Part shown: one piece after another, positions 35,568 to 44,106 of the stretch
Numbering within the stretch: position 1 is the stretch's first letter
How the letters are laid out: every line of letters begins with the position of its first letter
Origin: Ignavibacteria bacterium
Lineage (GTDB): Bacteria; Bacteroidota; Ignavibacteria; Ignavibacteriales; Ignavibacteriaceae
Assembly: GCA_030684555.1 (NCBI GenBank)
Contig: JAUXVN010000001.1
Coordinates: 62,001-126,000 of the forward strand
DNA length: 64,000 nt
Reading direction: 5' to 3'
The notes under the pieces: generated by a model
What the model saw: only the letters and a program-made list of their open reading frames with translations
Databases searched by the model: none
What the model was told of the DNA's origin: nothing
Made by a program: the position numbers and the translations under genes

Positions 35568-36986
35568 TTACTTTATTAAAATCATCTTTTTACTGAATGA
35601 ACCGAATTCAGTTGTAATTGTAAAGAAGTAAACTCCACTTGTTAAATTTGAAGCATTAAATGATTTTGAATATTTACCGGCCGGTTGATATTCATTAACT
35701 AATGTAGAAACTTCTTCTCCAAGAGTATTCATTACTACTAATTTAACATTTGCATCTTTTGGCAAACTATATGAAATCAGTGTTGAAGGGTTAAATGGAT
35801 TTGGATAATTCTGGAATAGTTCATAAGAATTTAATGAAGAAGAATTATCATTAACACCAACAGGAGTAATATATTTAAATTTGTAAACACTTCTTGAACC
35901 ACCATCGGCTACATAAGCAGTTTTACCATCAAATGAAAGCGCTACATCTGAAGGTGCTGTCATTGGAGCACCGTTTGGATTAGGGTTTGCACTTGAGTAT
36001 AGCCCCGGTAATTCATCAACATTTTGAGCAAACGAACCTATCATTGTATAACTTCTAACCCAGCGTCTTGTTGAATCGGTTCCGGCAACCCAGAGGTTTC
36101 CATCTTTATCTAAATCAATTCCGTAAGGAATAGAGCGGTCAAATGAAAGTTCACTTGCAGGATCAAGCACTCTTGTTCCGGTATATGCACCTGCGGCAGT
36201 TTGTGTACCGCCGCTCCATATTGCAATTCCACCAGTACCTGATGAAGCATCATAAGAGTTTCTTGTTGTAAAGAAAACTGTTTCCGGATTACTATAATCG
36301 CCATCGCGAGAAACCGCAACATCACGAATTACATCTATGCCAGCATTATGATTTCCACCGGGTTCCTGGTTACTTTCACCAGCCCATGAACCATAAGCAG
36401 GAGTAGCATTAGCCCTATTAAAATTGTAAAATCTTGCTCGTGGTCCGGGAACTCCCGCTCCGGCTGTAACTCCGGAAATTACCATTGTGTCTTTTGTTAC
36501 TGCCAAACCGTTTATATATGTACCATAACCTGCACCCGTTATATAAAAACCAAATTTTGCAACATTATTAGTGTCACCATCAAAATAAAGATATTGAGTA
36601 GCAACAGTATTTGGTTTAGATCTTGGATAAGGAACATTTGCATTAACAAAAAGCATTGTCCCTAAGGTTGAAATTCCTCTAATAGCCCCAACATTTCCTG
36701 TAAGAGTATCAGAGTCGCCATTAGCATCGTAGTCAATCCATTTTGTTAAAACTGTGTCAGATGTATCTGCAAAAAATATTGCGTTATTAGCTGCAATGGT
36801 AGTAGCTTTTGATGATGCGACATAAACACGACCGTTTCCATCAACCGTGATTAAAAATGGTCTGGCATGTGCTGTATCTGCATTCGGGAAATTTAGTTTA
36901 CCGATATATTTCCATTCGGGAGTTTGCGCCGATATGGAAATAAATGAGATAAAAATAATAGTAAATAGTTGTTTATAAAGAGTCAT
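35568..36986 (-). CDS. T9SS cargo: NHL/propeller-like secreted protein
   Basis: A 472-residue secreted protein. The ATG at 36986 gives a signal peptide (MTLYKQLFTIIFISFISISAQ) and follows GGGG; an upstream in-frame ATG would place a charged stretch before it. The body has propeller-like repeats (FLITVDGNGRVYVASSKA, GIDLDKDGNLWVAGTDS, DVALSFDGKTAYVADGGSR) and ends with a type-A sorting domain (ELFQNYPNPFNPSTLISYSL) and KKMILIK. Probably a surface or extracellular binding protein; ligand unknown. Confidence 0.88.
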   Translation of the reverse strand: MTLYKQLFTIIFISFISISAQTPEWKYIGKLNFPNADTAHARPFLITVDGNGRVYVASSKATTIAANNAIFFADTSDTVLTKWIDYDANGDSDTLTGNVGAIRGISTLGTMLFVNANVPYPRSKPNTVATQYLYFDGDTNNVAKFGFYITGAGYGTYINGLAVTKDTMVISGVTAGAGVPGPRARFYNFNRANATPAYGSWAGESNQEPGGNHNAGIDVIRDVAVSRDGDYSNPETVFFTTRNSYDASSGTGGIAIWSGGTQTAAGAYTGTRVLDPASELSFDRSIPYGIDLDKDGNLWVAGTDSTRRWVRSYTMIGSFAQNVDELPGLYSSANPNPNGAPMTAPSDVALSFDGKTAYVADGGSRSVYKFKYITPVGVNDNSSSLNSYELFQNYPNPFNPSTLISYSLPKDANVKLVVMNTLGEEVSTLVNEYQPAGKYSKSFNASNLTSGVYFFTITTEFGSFSKKMILIK

Positions 36987-37024
36987 ATTAACCCCGTAAA
37001 ATTGTTTTTTTTCTTTTTGATATT

Positions 37025-37055
37025 CAAACTTAAATAATTTATTAGGACAAACCAA
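37025..37055 (-). promoter_or_regulatory. Candidate promoter (TTG-N20-TAAGTTTG) of the 36-kb T9SS gene
   Basis: On the minus strand TTG (37053-37055) is followed after 20 bases by TAAGTTTG (37025-37032), 38 bases before the ATG at 36986. Spacing and elements fit the Bacteroidota -33/-7 pattern and equal those found upstream of prs. Confidence 0.5.
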
Positions 37056-37078
37056 TGTAGTAATTTTTTAAGTGCTGA

Positions 37079-37537
37079 TTATTTGAAGTAGTATCTGAAA
37101 CCTAATCCGGCTTCTATATCAAGTTCTGTAGATGGGACGATGTTGAAAACAGGTACAACCTCAAAAAATAGATCAATAGGTATTTCAGATGGAAAATAAG
37201 TTACTCCCAAAACACCTCTTACGCCAAATCTACTGGCACTATTTTGTCGAATTTTTACTCTTGCCCCAACACCATAATAAAGAGGAACTTTTGCTTCAAC
37301 CTTAATAACATTATCATTATGCCATAGATAATCAGCATGAAAATTAGTAGCATTATTTTTTCCTGAAAATGAATAACCCATTCCAAAATCTATAGCATTA
37401 GATTCAGTCATCCAATATTTTCCGCTAAATCCAGAGGGTGAACCGAGGATAAGACCTAACCCAAATTCCTTTTGTTGTGAGAAACCATCACTTATTATAA
37501 TGATTAAAAATGTCAAAACTAAAAAAATCTTTTTCAT
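37079..37537 (-). CDS. Small outer-membrane beta-barrel-like protein
   Basis: A 152-residue protein with a signal peptide (MKKIFLVLTFLIIIISDGFSQ) and an alternating, glycine/aromatic-rich mature chain ending GLGFRYYFK, as in small outer-membrane barrels (DUF3996-like). The block GLGLILGSPSGFSGKYW is typical of these. The ATG at 37537 follows AGGATT; an upstream in-frame ATG would overlap the next gene. Structural or adhesive role at the outer membrane is inference. Confidence 0.8.
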   Translation of the reverse strand: MKKIFLVLTFLIIIISDGFSQQKEFGLGLILGSPSGFSGKYWMTESNAIDFGMGYSFSGKNNATNFHADYLWHNDNVIKVEAKVPLYYGVGARVKIRQNSASRFGVRGVLGVTYFPSEIPIDLFFEVVPVFNIVPSTELDIEAGLGFRYYFK

Positions 37538-37556
37538 ATTATGGAATCCTAAATTT

Positions 37557-38189
37557 TTAATAGTTAGCAAAGAGTAGATTATTTTCTTCAAGCCAATCAG
37601 CTATATCATCTGTAGCTCTTAAAATATCATTATCAGAAATATCAATTTCACATACGGGAAGAATTGACTTCCTTACCATTCCCTTCATTACTTCTTGATC
37701 TCTAATAAACACTTCAAGATTATCATACTGAACTGGGTTTCCGGAAACTTTCAATCTTTCGCTCCTCGCGTCTGCAAATGAGTTCGCATCTCTCGATAGA
37801 AAAACTATACAGAATCCGATTTTCTTGAGACGTTCTTCAATCCAATCAAAGTTATAGTCTTTATTGAACGTTTGAAGTTGATACATTTTTGTAGAGATAT
37901 GAAACCGATCAATTATCCATGAATAATATTTTTGTAGTTCTAAAATACGTAACCAGGCATCGTAAGTTTCCATTGCGAGAGACTCTTCACCCGGTTCAAA
38001 ATTGATTAACCCTCTGCCCCAAGGATAATTTGTAAAAGCACACCACTCTCCGGAAATTAAAGGTGAATGATAACGATATTTTCTTGGTCCAACTACCCTT
38101 GGATGTTGATTTAATTCAAAAGCTATTTCAGTTTTGAATGTAAGTCGTGTTCCTTCTAAAATAATTTTAGGACAAAGCTTCTTACCCAT
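37557..38189 (-). CDS. P-loop kinase-like protein with altered Walker A
   Basis: A 210-residue cytosolic protein that looks like a nucleoside/nucleotide kinase fold (thymidylate-kinase-like). The N-terminal IILEGTRLTFKT (about residues 9-20) sits where the P-loop belongs: G13-x5-K19-T20, but with Phe18 in place of the usual Gly. A DR motif follows in WIIDRFHIS (DRY/DRF of kinases), then GFCIVFLSRD, a late beta-strand, and a LID-like arginine region (DARSERLKVSG). Length matches dTMP kinases. Function not established; may be a divergent nucleoside kinase. Confidence 0.7.
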   Translation of the reverse strand: MGKKLCPKIILEGTRLTFKTEIAFELNQHPRVVGPRKYRYHSPLISGEWCAFTNYPWGRGLINFEPGEESLAMETYDAWLRILELQKYYSWIIDRFHISTKMYQLQTFNKDYNFDWIEERLKKIGFCIVFLSRDANSFADARSERLKVSGNPVQYDNLEVFIRDQEVMKGMVRKSILPVCEIDISDNDILRATDDIADWLEENNLLFANY

Positions 38190-38205
38190 AAATTCCTCAA
38201 GATTT

Positions 38206-38258
38206 GAGACTGTCTACAAATAACACTTAACTGCATGAAAAAGTTGTTAGACAGTCTC
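38206..38258. repeat. Short element with perfect 11-bp inverted ends
   Basis: GAGACTGTCTA (38206-38216) and TAGACAGTCTC (38248-38258) are perfect inverted repeats around 31 bases. They lie between fabF and the kinase-like gene. No T-tract follows on the minus strand. GAGACTGTC-type ends recall terminal repeats of some insertion-sequence families, so it may be a relic of an element; alternatively it is the fabF terminator hairpin. Confidence 0.45.
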
Positions 38259-38271
38259 ACAAATAAATATT

Positions 38272-39534
38272 TTATTCTTCAAACTTCTTTAAAAGAAGGG
38301 TTGTATTATGTCCACCAAAACCAAATGCATTACTCATTGCAATTTCAACTTTTTTCTGTTGAGGTTTGTTAAAAGTATAATTGAGATCACATTCAGGATC
38401 GGGGGTAGAGAAATTAATTGTTGGAGGGACAATATCATTTTGAATAGCAAGAATTGAGGCTATTGCTTCAACCGCTCCAGCAGCTCCCAATAGATGTCCT
38501 GTCATACTTTTTGTTGAAGAAACATTTAATTTATAAGCATGTTCACCAAAAACATTTTTGATTGATCTTGTTTCAGCAATATCTCCGAGACCGGTAGAAG
38601 TACCATGCATATTAATATAATCTACGTCTGTTGCTTTAATGTTAGCAGTCTTGAGTGCCATTTGCATAGCTAAACGAGCACCTTTTCCTTCTGGCTCGGG
38701 GGCAGTAATATGATAAGCATCCGCAGACAAACCTACCCCGATTATTTCGGCATAAATATTTGCACCGCGATTTTTAGCATGTTCAAGTTCTTCTATAAAT
38801 ATTGCTCCGGCACCCTCTCCCATTACAAAACCATCTCTTGTTAAATCAAATGGTCTGCTTGCTGTTTCAGGTGAATCATTTCTTGTAGACAATGCTCTCG
38901 CTGAATTAAAACCTGCCATTCCTATCTCACAAATACTGGCTTCACTACCACCGCTAAGGATTGCATCGGCGAGCCCCTGTTTTATAATCAAATATGAATC
39001 AATTATGTTATTATTTGCAGTTGCACACGCAGAAACTATACAATAATTAGGTCCTCGAAGTCCGTACTGTATTGAAATTTGCCCTGCTGCTATGTCAGGA
39101 ATTAGCATCGGAATGAAGAATGGAGAAACACGAGTTGGTCCATTATTATGATTAGTCATTGCCTGGTCATAAAAAGTTTGAATTCCTCCAATTCCACTAC
39201 CATAAATAACACCAATCCTTTCTCTTGATTCATCTGACATCGTTGAAGTATCGAGTCCGGCATCCTTCAAAACCATTGACGCTGATGCGAGTGCATATTG
39301 GCTGTAAAGATCAAGTCTTCTTGCAGTCTTTTTTTCCATATAGTTAGTTGCATCAAATCCTTTTAATTCGCACGCAAACTTTGTTTCTACCCTTGAATTA
39401 TCAAATGATTTTATCGGAGCTGCACCGCTGACTCCGTTCATCATACTATTCCAAAACTCTTCAACTGTTAATCCGATTGGAGTTAAAGCTGCTATTCCGG
39501 TAACGACAACTCTTCTATTTTGTTGAAACATCAT
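38272..39534 (-). CDS. fabF: Beta-ketoacyl-ACP synthase II
   Basis: A 420-residue thiolase-fold condensing enzyme of type II fatty-acid synthesis, which elongates acyl-ACP with malonyl-ACP. The Cys-His-His triad is visible as VSACATANNN, MHGTSTGLGD and STKSMTGHLLGAAG; the FabF-typical NAFGFGGHNTTLL ends the chain. Two ATGs in a row (MMFQQ) make the first residue uncertain by one codon. No acpP sits beside it, unlike many fab clusters. Confidence 0.97.
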   Translation of the reverse strand: MMFQQNRRVVVTGIAALTPIGLTVEEFWNSMMNGVSGAAPIKSFDNSRVETKFACELKGFDATNYMEKKTARRLDLYSQYALASASMVLKDAGLDTSTMSDESRERIGVIYGSGIGGIQTFYDQAMTNHNNGPTRVSPFFIPMLIPDIAAGQISIQYGLRGPNYCIVSACATANNNIIDSYLIIKQGLADAILSGGSEASICEIGMAGFNSARALSTRNDSPETASRPFDLTRDGFVMGEGAGAIFIEELEHAKNRGANIYAEIIGVGLSADAYHITAPEPEGKGARLAMQMALKTANIKATDVDYINMHGTSTGLGDIAETRSIKNVFGEHAYKLNVSSTKSMTGHLLGAAGAVEAIASILAIQNDIVPPTINFSTPDPECDLNYTFNKPQQKKVEIAMSNAFGFGGHNTTLLLKKFEE

Positions 39535-39572
39535 TCAATCCTCTTTTGTTTTTGTAATTTCTTTGATTTTCC

Positions 39573-39590
39573 GATTAGACAAATCTAATC
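39573..39590. promoter_or_regulatory. Inverted repeat upstream of fabF
   Basis: GATTAGA-CAAA-TCTAATC is a perfect dyad with 7-base arms, 39 bases upstream of the fabF ATG. Position and size suit an operator for a dimeric regulator of fatty-acid synthesis. I know no regulator with exactly this site. Confidence 0.4.
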
Positions 39591-39758
39591 CATCAAGCCT
39601 TGTAAATTTAAATAAAAATAATCTTTTTCCACTCATAATTTGATCAGCGGAAAATAGGCTAAATAAAGTTTATAGTAGCACATGAATTTACTTAATCATT
39701 CATAAACTTTTCTTATTTTTTACACTTAGTTTATTTATAAATATTCAAAACATCAAAA

Positions 39759-40301
39759 TTGAAAACTATTCAAAAAGATAAAAAGAAAGCTGTTCTTATT
39801 GGAATACTCTCCGGTCTATTAAGTTTGATCTTCGTTCCAGCATTATTCAAAGCTGCTTTGAGTGATTTAATTTATGGTAGAAATTATTTGATAGAATGGC
39901 ATTTCCCTTTCTTGAATACTTCAATTGAAATTGTGAAGAATGCTAAACCGTTAACTATTTTAATTTTAATATTTTCACCGATAATATTTGGTTTTCTATC
40001 TATTGAAATTTCAGGGATTTATATTAAGCTCAGAAAAGATTTCCTTAATAAAATTTCCGGGATTTTGTTTCAATTAGTCCAGATTACTTACATTTTAATA
40101 CTGATAATTTATTTTGCAATTACAGTAATTTTTAATCTATTTCCTGAAAGTGAGATTACAAAATTCATTGAGGTACTAAATTATAGCTTTGAGAAAAAAA
40201 TGATAGCCCTTTTTGTCACAATATTAATTCCGTTCACTTATACAAGTTTTGCTCTTAACCGCATTAAAAATTATTTTAGTGAGAGTGAAAAAGAATCTTA
40301 A
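39759..40301 (+). CDS. Hypothetical membrane protein (four helices)
   Basis: A 180-residue protein with four predicted membrane helices (about residues 10-32, 65-90, 100-128 and 143-163) and a lysine-rich N-terminus that would stay in the cytosol. The only possible start is TTG at 39759, as no ATG is available upstream, and no ribosome site is clear. No family recognised. It is ten bases upstream of the SDR gene, so the two are probably co-transcribed. Confidence 0.7.
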   Translation: MKTIQKDKKKAVLIGILSGLLSLIFVPALFKAALSDLIYGRNYLIEWHFPFLNTSIEIVKNAKPLTILILIFSPIIFGFLSIEISGIYIKLRKDFLNKISGILFQLVQITYILILIIYFAITVIFNLFPESEITKFIEVLNYSFEKKMIALFVTILIPFTYTSFALNRIKNYFSESEKES

Positions 40302-40311
40302 AAGGAGATAA

Positions 40312-41088
40312 ATGCAGTCAGTTAAAAACAAATTAGTTTTAATTACAGGTGCAACAGCAGGAATCGGTAAAGCTTGCGCCACTCTCTTTGCACAAAACGG
40401 AGCAAATTTGATTCTTCTAGCGAGAAGAGAAAATTTACTTATTGAACTTCAACTGAAACTGCAAAGTGAGTATAATGTTGTTGTTATTCCACTTGTGTGT
40501 GATATTCGAAATGCTCATGAAGTGAAAAAATCTTTTAATTCTCTTTCCGAGGAAAATAAAAAAATCGACATCCTGATAAATAATGCAGGAATGGCGAGAG
40601 GAATTGATAAACTTCAGGATGGATTGATAGAGAATTGGGATGAAATGATTGATACAAATTTAAAAGGATTATTATATATTACCCGTGAAGTACTCCCTTA
40701 CATGATAGAATTTAAAAAAGAAACTGCTCATATTATTAATCTCGGTTCAACCGCTGCGCATGATGTTTATCCCGGTGGAAATGTTTACTGTGCAACAAAA
40801 TTTGCAGTTAAAGCAATAACAAAATCACTAAGAATGGAGTTGTTGGAACATTATATAAAAGTCTCAACGGTAGATCCTGGAATGGTTGAAACTGATTTCA
40901 GTTACGTTCGTTTTCCAGATGATTCAACCAAAGCAAAAAATGTTTATTCAGGGCTCACTCCTTTAGTTGCAGAGGATATAGCTGAAACAATTTTATTCTG
41001 TGCAACACGTCCTAAACATGTAAACATAAATGAATTAGTAATTACACCAACAGCTCAAGCCTCTTCAAATTTTATTAATAAGAAATAA
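40312..41088 (+). CDS. Short-chain dehydrogenase/reductase (YdfG-like)
   Basis: A 258-residue classical SDR. NAD(P) binding motif TGATAGIGKA at about residues 12-21, NNAGMARG, the catalytic Ser in LGSTAA, and YCATKFAVK with the catalytic Tyr-Lys. The Arg after the nucleotide motif (LARRE) suggests NADPH. Length and pattern resemble YdfG/serine 3-dehydrogenase-type enzymes. A GGAGAT site precedes the ATG. Confidence 0.93.
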   Translation: MQSVKNKLVLITGATAGIGKACATLFAQNGANLILLARRENLLIELQLKLQSEYNVVVIPLVCDIRNAHEVKKSFNSLSEENKKIDILINNAGMARGIDKLQDGLIENWDEMIDTNLKGLLYITREVLPYMIEFKKETAHIINLGSTAAHDVYPGGNVYCATKFAVKAITKSLRMELLEHYIKVSTVDPGMVETDFSYVRFPDDSTKAKNVYSGLTPLVAEDIAETILFCATRPKHVNINELVITPTAQASSNFINKK

Positions 41089-41112
41089 AAAAGGAGCCTA
41101 AAGCTCCTTTTT
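41089..41112 (+). terminator. Bidirectional terminator between SDR and tsaC
   Basis: An A-rich run, GGAGC, the five-base loop CTAAA, GCTCC and a T-run form a typical terminator that can work in both directions. It sits between the convergent SDR gene and the TsaC-like gene. Confidence 0.85.
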
Positions 41113-41132
41113 ATCAAATGATTTTTAAATAA

Positions 41133-41750
41133 TTAAGCAGTTGCGAAAAGACTTACATCCCCGGCTCCTTCACGTATAACTTCCGGAGTTTCACCACTCA
41201 AATCAATCACACTAGAGGGTGCTGCGCCGAGATAACCGACAGATAACATAAGATCAACCTGATTGTTAAAAAGTGATTGAATTTCTAGTGGATCTGTAAT
41301 TACATCTCCATTTCTGTTCGTAACGCTTGAACTAATGATAGGATGACCAAGTTCTTTAGCTAAGGTTAAAATAACTTGTTGATTGGGCACCCTTATACCA
41401 ACTGTTTTTCTTTTGCTCCACAATTTTTTTGGAACTTCTTTTGCGGCAGGTAAAATAAAAGTGTATGGTCCCGGTAGTAGATGTTTCATAGTTCGATATG
41501 CATAATCCGAAACTTTTGCATATTTAGAAATATCTTTGAGATCTGCACAGATAAAGCTAAAGAGTTTTGTGTTGGTATCATTTTTAATCTGAAAAATTCG
41601 TTCGAGGGCTTCTTTATTAAAAATATCACAACCAATACCATAAACTGTATCAGTCGGATAAATAATAACCCCTCCCTCTTTTAACACATCAACAGCTTTA
41701 TGAATAAACCGCAATTGCGGAGTAACAGGATGAAGCTCAAAAAATTCCAT
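41133..41750 (-). CDS. L-threonylcarbamoyladenylate synthase (TsaC/Sua5 family)
   Basis: A 205-residue YrdC-domain enzyme that makes threonylcarbamoyl-AMP for the t6A modification of tRNA. Motifs: GGVIIYPTDTVYGIGCD, KNDTNTKLFSFICAD, KRKTVGIRVPN and PIISSSVTNRNGD. The ATG at 41750 has AAAGGAG seven bases upstream; the extra TTG start further 5' lies within that ribosome site. It lacks the extra Sua5 domain, so it is of short TsaC/YwlC-like form. Confidence 0.92.
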   Translation of the reverse strand: MEFFELHPVTPQLRFIHKAVDVLKEGGVIIYPTDTVYGIGCDIFNKEALERIFQIKNDTNTKLFSFICADLKDISKYAKVSDYAYRTMKHLLPGPYTFILPAAKEVPKKLWSKRKTVGIRVPNQQVILTLAKELGHPIISSSVTNRNGDVITDPLEIQSLFNNQVDLMLSVGYLGAAPSSVIDLSGETPEVIREGAGDVSLFATA

Positions 41751-41954
41751 AGGAACTCCTTTCAATCTGATTATATAAGGTAACTTGTAGAACTGATTTT
41801 GGCATGAAGTGTTTTATTTAGTATTCAATAATATGTTGGGATGTAATTTAGAATCAATTTTAAAAGAATCAAGACCTTTGGTAGAAAAAGTGCATATCTG
41901 CAAAAGAAATTTTAAACTATTCTATTTTATTAGTGGATTTTGAAAATATTTTCT

Positions 41955-41962
41955 TATATTTG
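41955..41962 (+). promoter_or_regulatory. Candidate -7 promoter element of rpmB
   Basis: TATATTTG matches the Bacteroidota -7 consensus TAnnTTTG and lies 38 bases upstream of the rpmB ATG; the ribosome site AGGAG follows at 41987-41991. No convincing -33 element at the usual distance. Confidence 0.45.
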
Positions 41963-42000
41963 GGGTCTATTTAAGAGAAAATGACTAGGAGATTTTAACA

Positions 42001-42240
42001 ATGGCGCGTAAATGTCAAGTAACCGGTAAGAAACCAATGGTCGGGAATAATGTTTCGCACGCACATAACCGAACAAAAAGAAGATTTTTACCCAATCTTC
42101 AAAAGAAGAGAATTTGGGTTCAAGAATTAAACAGGTTTGTTACATTAAAAGTTAGTGCAAAAGCAATCAAAACTATTGCTAAAAACGGAACATCTGAAAT
42201 AGCAAGAATGATCTCACAAAATCTGATTTCTGTTCATTAA
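42001..42240 (+). CDS. rpmB: 50S ribosomal protein L28
   Basis: A 79-residue bacterial L28: [20 protein letters not shown], then [19 protein letters not shown] and a late basic region. The length is normal. The gene is isolated, without rpmG next to it, between a promoter-like element and its own terminator. Confidence 0.97.
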   Translation: MARKCQVTGKKPMVGNNVSHAHNRTKRRFLPNLQKKRIWVQELNRFVTLKVSAKAIKTIAKNGTSEIARMISQNLISVH

Positions 42241-42257
42241 TTTTCTTTACAAGTTTG

Positions 42258-42288
42258 AAAAAAAATCGCATGTCTCATGCGATTTTTT
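42258..42288 (+). terminator. Rho-independent terminator of rpmB
   Basis: An A-run plus TCGCATG (to 42272), a three-base loop TCT, then CATGCGA and a six-T run. Begins 17 bases after the rpmB stop. Confidence 0.9.
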
Positions 42289-42310
42289 CGTTTTAAAGAA
42301 TCACTTTAAA

Positions 42311-42340
42311 ATAAAAAGGAGAATCATTTGATTCTCCTTT
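42311..42340 (-). terminator. Terminator of the rpsF-ssb-rpsR-rplI operon
   Basis: AAAGGAGAAT (42315-42324) and ATTCTCCTTT (42331-42340) form a 10-bp stem; on the minus strand it is followed by TTTTTATTTT. It stands 20 bases after the rplI stop and back to back with the rpmB terminator. Confidence 0.85.
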
Positions 42341-42359
42341 ATTCAAAACAATTATTTGT

Positions 42360-42815
42360 TTATTCAGCGTTCTGTTCTCTTACAACCCAAACCTTGATTT
42401 TACCGCTTACTGACGCATGTAATTTAATATCAACATCAAAAATACCGAGCGATTTTATCTGCTCACCCAATTCGATTTTACGCTTATCAATCGTATAACC
42501 TTTTTCAGCAAGTGCATCAGCAATCATTTGATTTGTAACAGTTCCGAAAATTTTATCTTCTTCACCAACTTGAACAGAAATTGAGACCGAAACATTTTCG
42601 AGTTCAGAAGCAAGTTTCTTGGCTTCAACAATCTCTTTTTCTTTCTTCTTCGTTAAATGTTTTTTTTCTTCTTCCAACGCAACAATATTTCCCTTGAGTG
42701 CAGCATAAGCATATTTACGGGGGATAAGATAGTTTAGAGCATATCCTTCTTTAACATCAACAAGATCGCCCATCTGTCCTAAGGTTTCAATATTTTGTCT
42801 TAATATAACTTTCAT
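42360..42815 (-). CDS. rplI: 50S ribosomal protein L9
   Basis: A 151-residue L9 of normal length. N-terminal rRNA-binding domain with QMGDLVDVKEGYALNYLIPR, a central long helix rich in Glu/Lys (about residues 45-75), and a C-terminal domain with IFGTVTNQMIADAL. Last gene of the rpsF operon. Confidence 0.97.
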   Translation of the reverse strand: MKVILRQNIETLGQMGDLVDVKEGYALNYLIPRKYAYAALKGNIVALEEEKKHLTKKKEKEIVEAKKLASELENVSVSISVQVGEEDKIFGTVTNQMIADALAEKGYTIDKRKIELGEQIKSLGIFDVDIKLHASVSGKIKVWVVREQNAE

Positions 42816-42839
42816 TTTTTAAGCTCCTATAATTTTCTA

Positions 42840-43070
42840 TTATCGAACCGTATCAGAAACATAAGGAATTAACCCCATGTGTCTAGCTCGTTTAATTGCG
42901 GTTGTTAACTCTCTGTGATATTTAGCGCAAGTACCTGTGATACGTTTAGGAATAATTTTCCCTTGATCGGTAATATATTTTTGAAGCAATTTAACATCTT
43001 TATAATCGATGTATTTTATTTTTGCTTCTGTAAATCTACAAACTTTTTTATTCTTCATATTTCCACTCAC
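42840..43070 (-). CDS. rpsR: 30S ribosomal protein S18
   Basis: A 76-residue S18 with the family block [19 protein letters not shown], then [20 protein letters not shown] and HMGLIPYV. Binds S6 in the platform of the small subunit. Start at ATG 43070; another ATG four codons later is less likely to be the first. Third gene of the operon. Confidence 0.97.
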   Translation of the reverse strand: MSGNMKNKKVCRFTEAKIKYIDYKDVKLLQKYITDQGKIIPKRITGTCAKYHRELTTAIKRARHMGLIPYVSDTVR

Positions 43071-43077
43071 AAACTTT

Positions 43078-43563
43078 TTAAGAATTACTATTTTTAATTA
43101 AATCAGATTCTTCATTCGACAGAAATTTATCAAATGAATCCTCTGAGAAGCCGTTAGAATCATCATCAACAAAAATGTCAATGTCTTCGGGATCAGTTCC
43201 ATTTTCCCCATTACGAGCACGTTTATTAAGGAACTGGATTCTTCTTGCCTTTATTTCCACAATACTTCTATTATTGCCATCATCATTTTTCCAGGTTCTG
43301 CTCTGTAATTCACCATCAACTAAAACAGCAGATCCTTTACGAAGTCGATCACGGCAGCTTTCAGCAAGTTTATTCCAAGCAACTACTCCGATGTAACAAA
43401 CATCTTCCTGCCATTGATTAGAACTATCTTTATATTTTCTGTTTGACGCAATCGAAAAATTAACAACAGGCGTATTGTTGGTAGTCATTCTACAGACAGG
43501 GTCTTTAGTTAGATTACCGGCAATAATAACGTAATTGATTTCTGGCATTTTTAATTCTGCCAT
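43078..43563 (-). CDS. ssb: Single-stranded DNA-binding protein
   Basis: A 161-residue SSB with an OB fold (residues about 8-115: [35 protein letters not shown]-like [27 protein letters not shown]). The tail is acidic ([12 protein letters not shown]) but does not end in the usual DDDIPF-like tip; the last residues are [14 protein letters not shown]. It lies between rpsF and rpsR, the usual bacterial order. Confidence 0.94.
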   Translation of the reverse strand: MAELKMPEINYVIIAGNLTKDPVCRMTTNNTPVVNFSIASNRKYKDSSNQWQEDVCYIGVVAWNKLAESCRDRLRKGSAVLVDGELQSRTWKNDDGNNRSIVEIKARRIQFLNKRARNGENGTDPEDIDIFVDDDSNGFSEDSFDKFLSNEESDLIKNSNS

Positions 43564-43607
43564 ATAAATTCCTCCAAAAACTTAATCATACAAAACATTT
43601 ACAATTA

Positions 43608-44009
43608 TTAGCTTTCAGTTGATTTAGTTTCGACAACGGCAACCGCCGGAGTTTCAACTACTTCTTCAACCTTTGTTGTGGCTGCGATTTCTTGATCATT
43701 AAAGTATTCTACTGCAAACTTATCAAGTTTAATTGTAAGGAATCGGATGATAGATTCTTCCAAACGGTAAACTCTTTCAAGTTTAGAAATTGCTTCCGAT
43801 GGAGCTTCGAAACGAAAAATAACGTAAAAACCGATTTTGCTTTTATTGATCATATAAGCTAATCGTTTTCTTCCCCATTTATCAAGAACGGATATTGTCC
43901 CACCATTTAGTTGGATTGTATCCTGGATTTTTGTGATAATTGCTTCTATTTGAGCATCATCTAATGCTGCATTAATAATAACAGCACTTTCATACATGTT
44001 TTTACGCAT
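43608..44009 (-). CDS. rpsF: 30S ribosomal protein S6
   Basis: A 133-residue S6: ferredoxin-like core with YESAVIINAALDD, WGRKRLAYMINKSKIGFYV and LEESIIRFLTIKLD, plus an acidic, Ala/Val/Glu-rich tail of about 30 residues, as often seen. A strong GGGAGGTG precedes the ATG at 44009. First gene of the operon. Confidence 0.96.
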   Translation of the reverse strand: MRKNMYESAVIINAALDDAQIEAIITKIQDTIQLNGGTISVLDKWGRKRLAYMINKSKIGFYVIFRFEAPSEAISKLERVYRLEESIIRFLTIKLDKFAVEYFNDQEIAATTKVEEVVETPAVAVVETKSTES

Positions 44010-44030
44010 GCTGGGTTCACCTCCCTATGG

Positions 44031-44067
44031 ACTTTTGACCCTCGAGTTTTAATTTAATTCGAGAGCA
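44031..44067 (-). promoter_or_regulatory. Leader hairpin upstream of rpsF (candidate S6:S18 autoregulation site)
   Basis: On the minus strand CCCTGCTCTCGA and TCGAGGGT can pair around an A/T-rich loop, leaving a bulge, about 20-60 bases upstream of the rpsF start. Many bacteria have an S6:S18-binding leader here; I cannot confirm its conserved core, so this is a candidate by position and shape. Confidence 0.35.
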
Positions 44068-44106
44068 GGGTTCATATATATGTTAATTAAAAATTTGATT
44101 TTAAAT

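Noticed and set aside
42258-42340. Two adjacent hairpins as a repeat array
   Set aside because: Each is a normal terminator for one of two convergent transcripts; the stems are unrelated.
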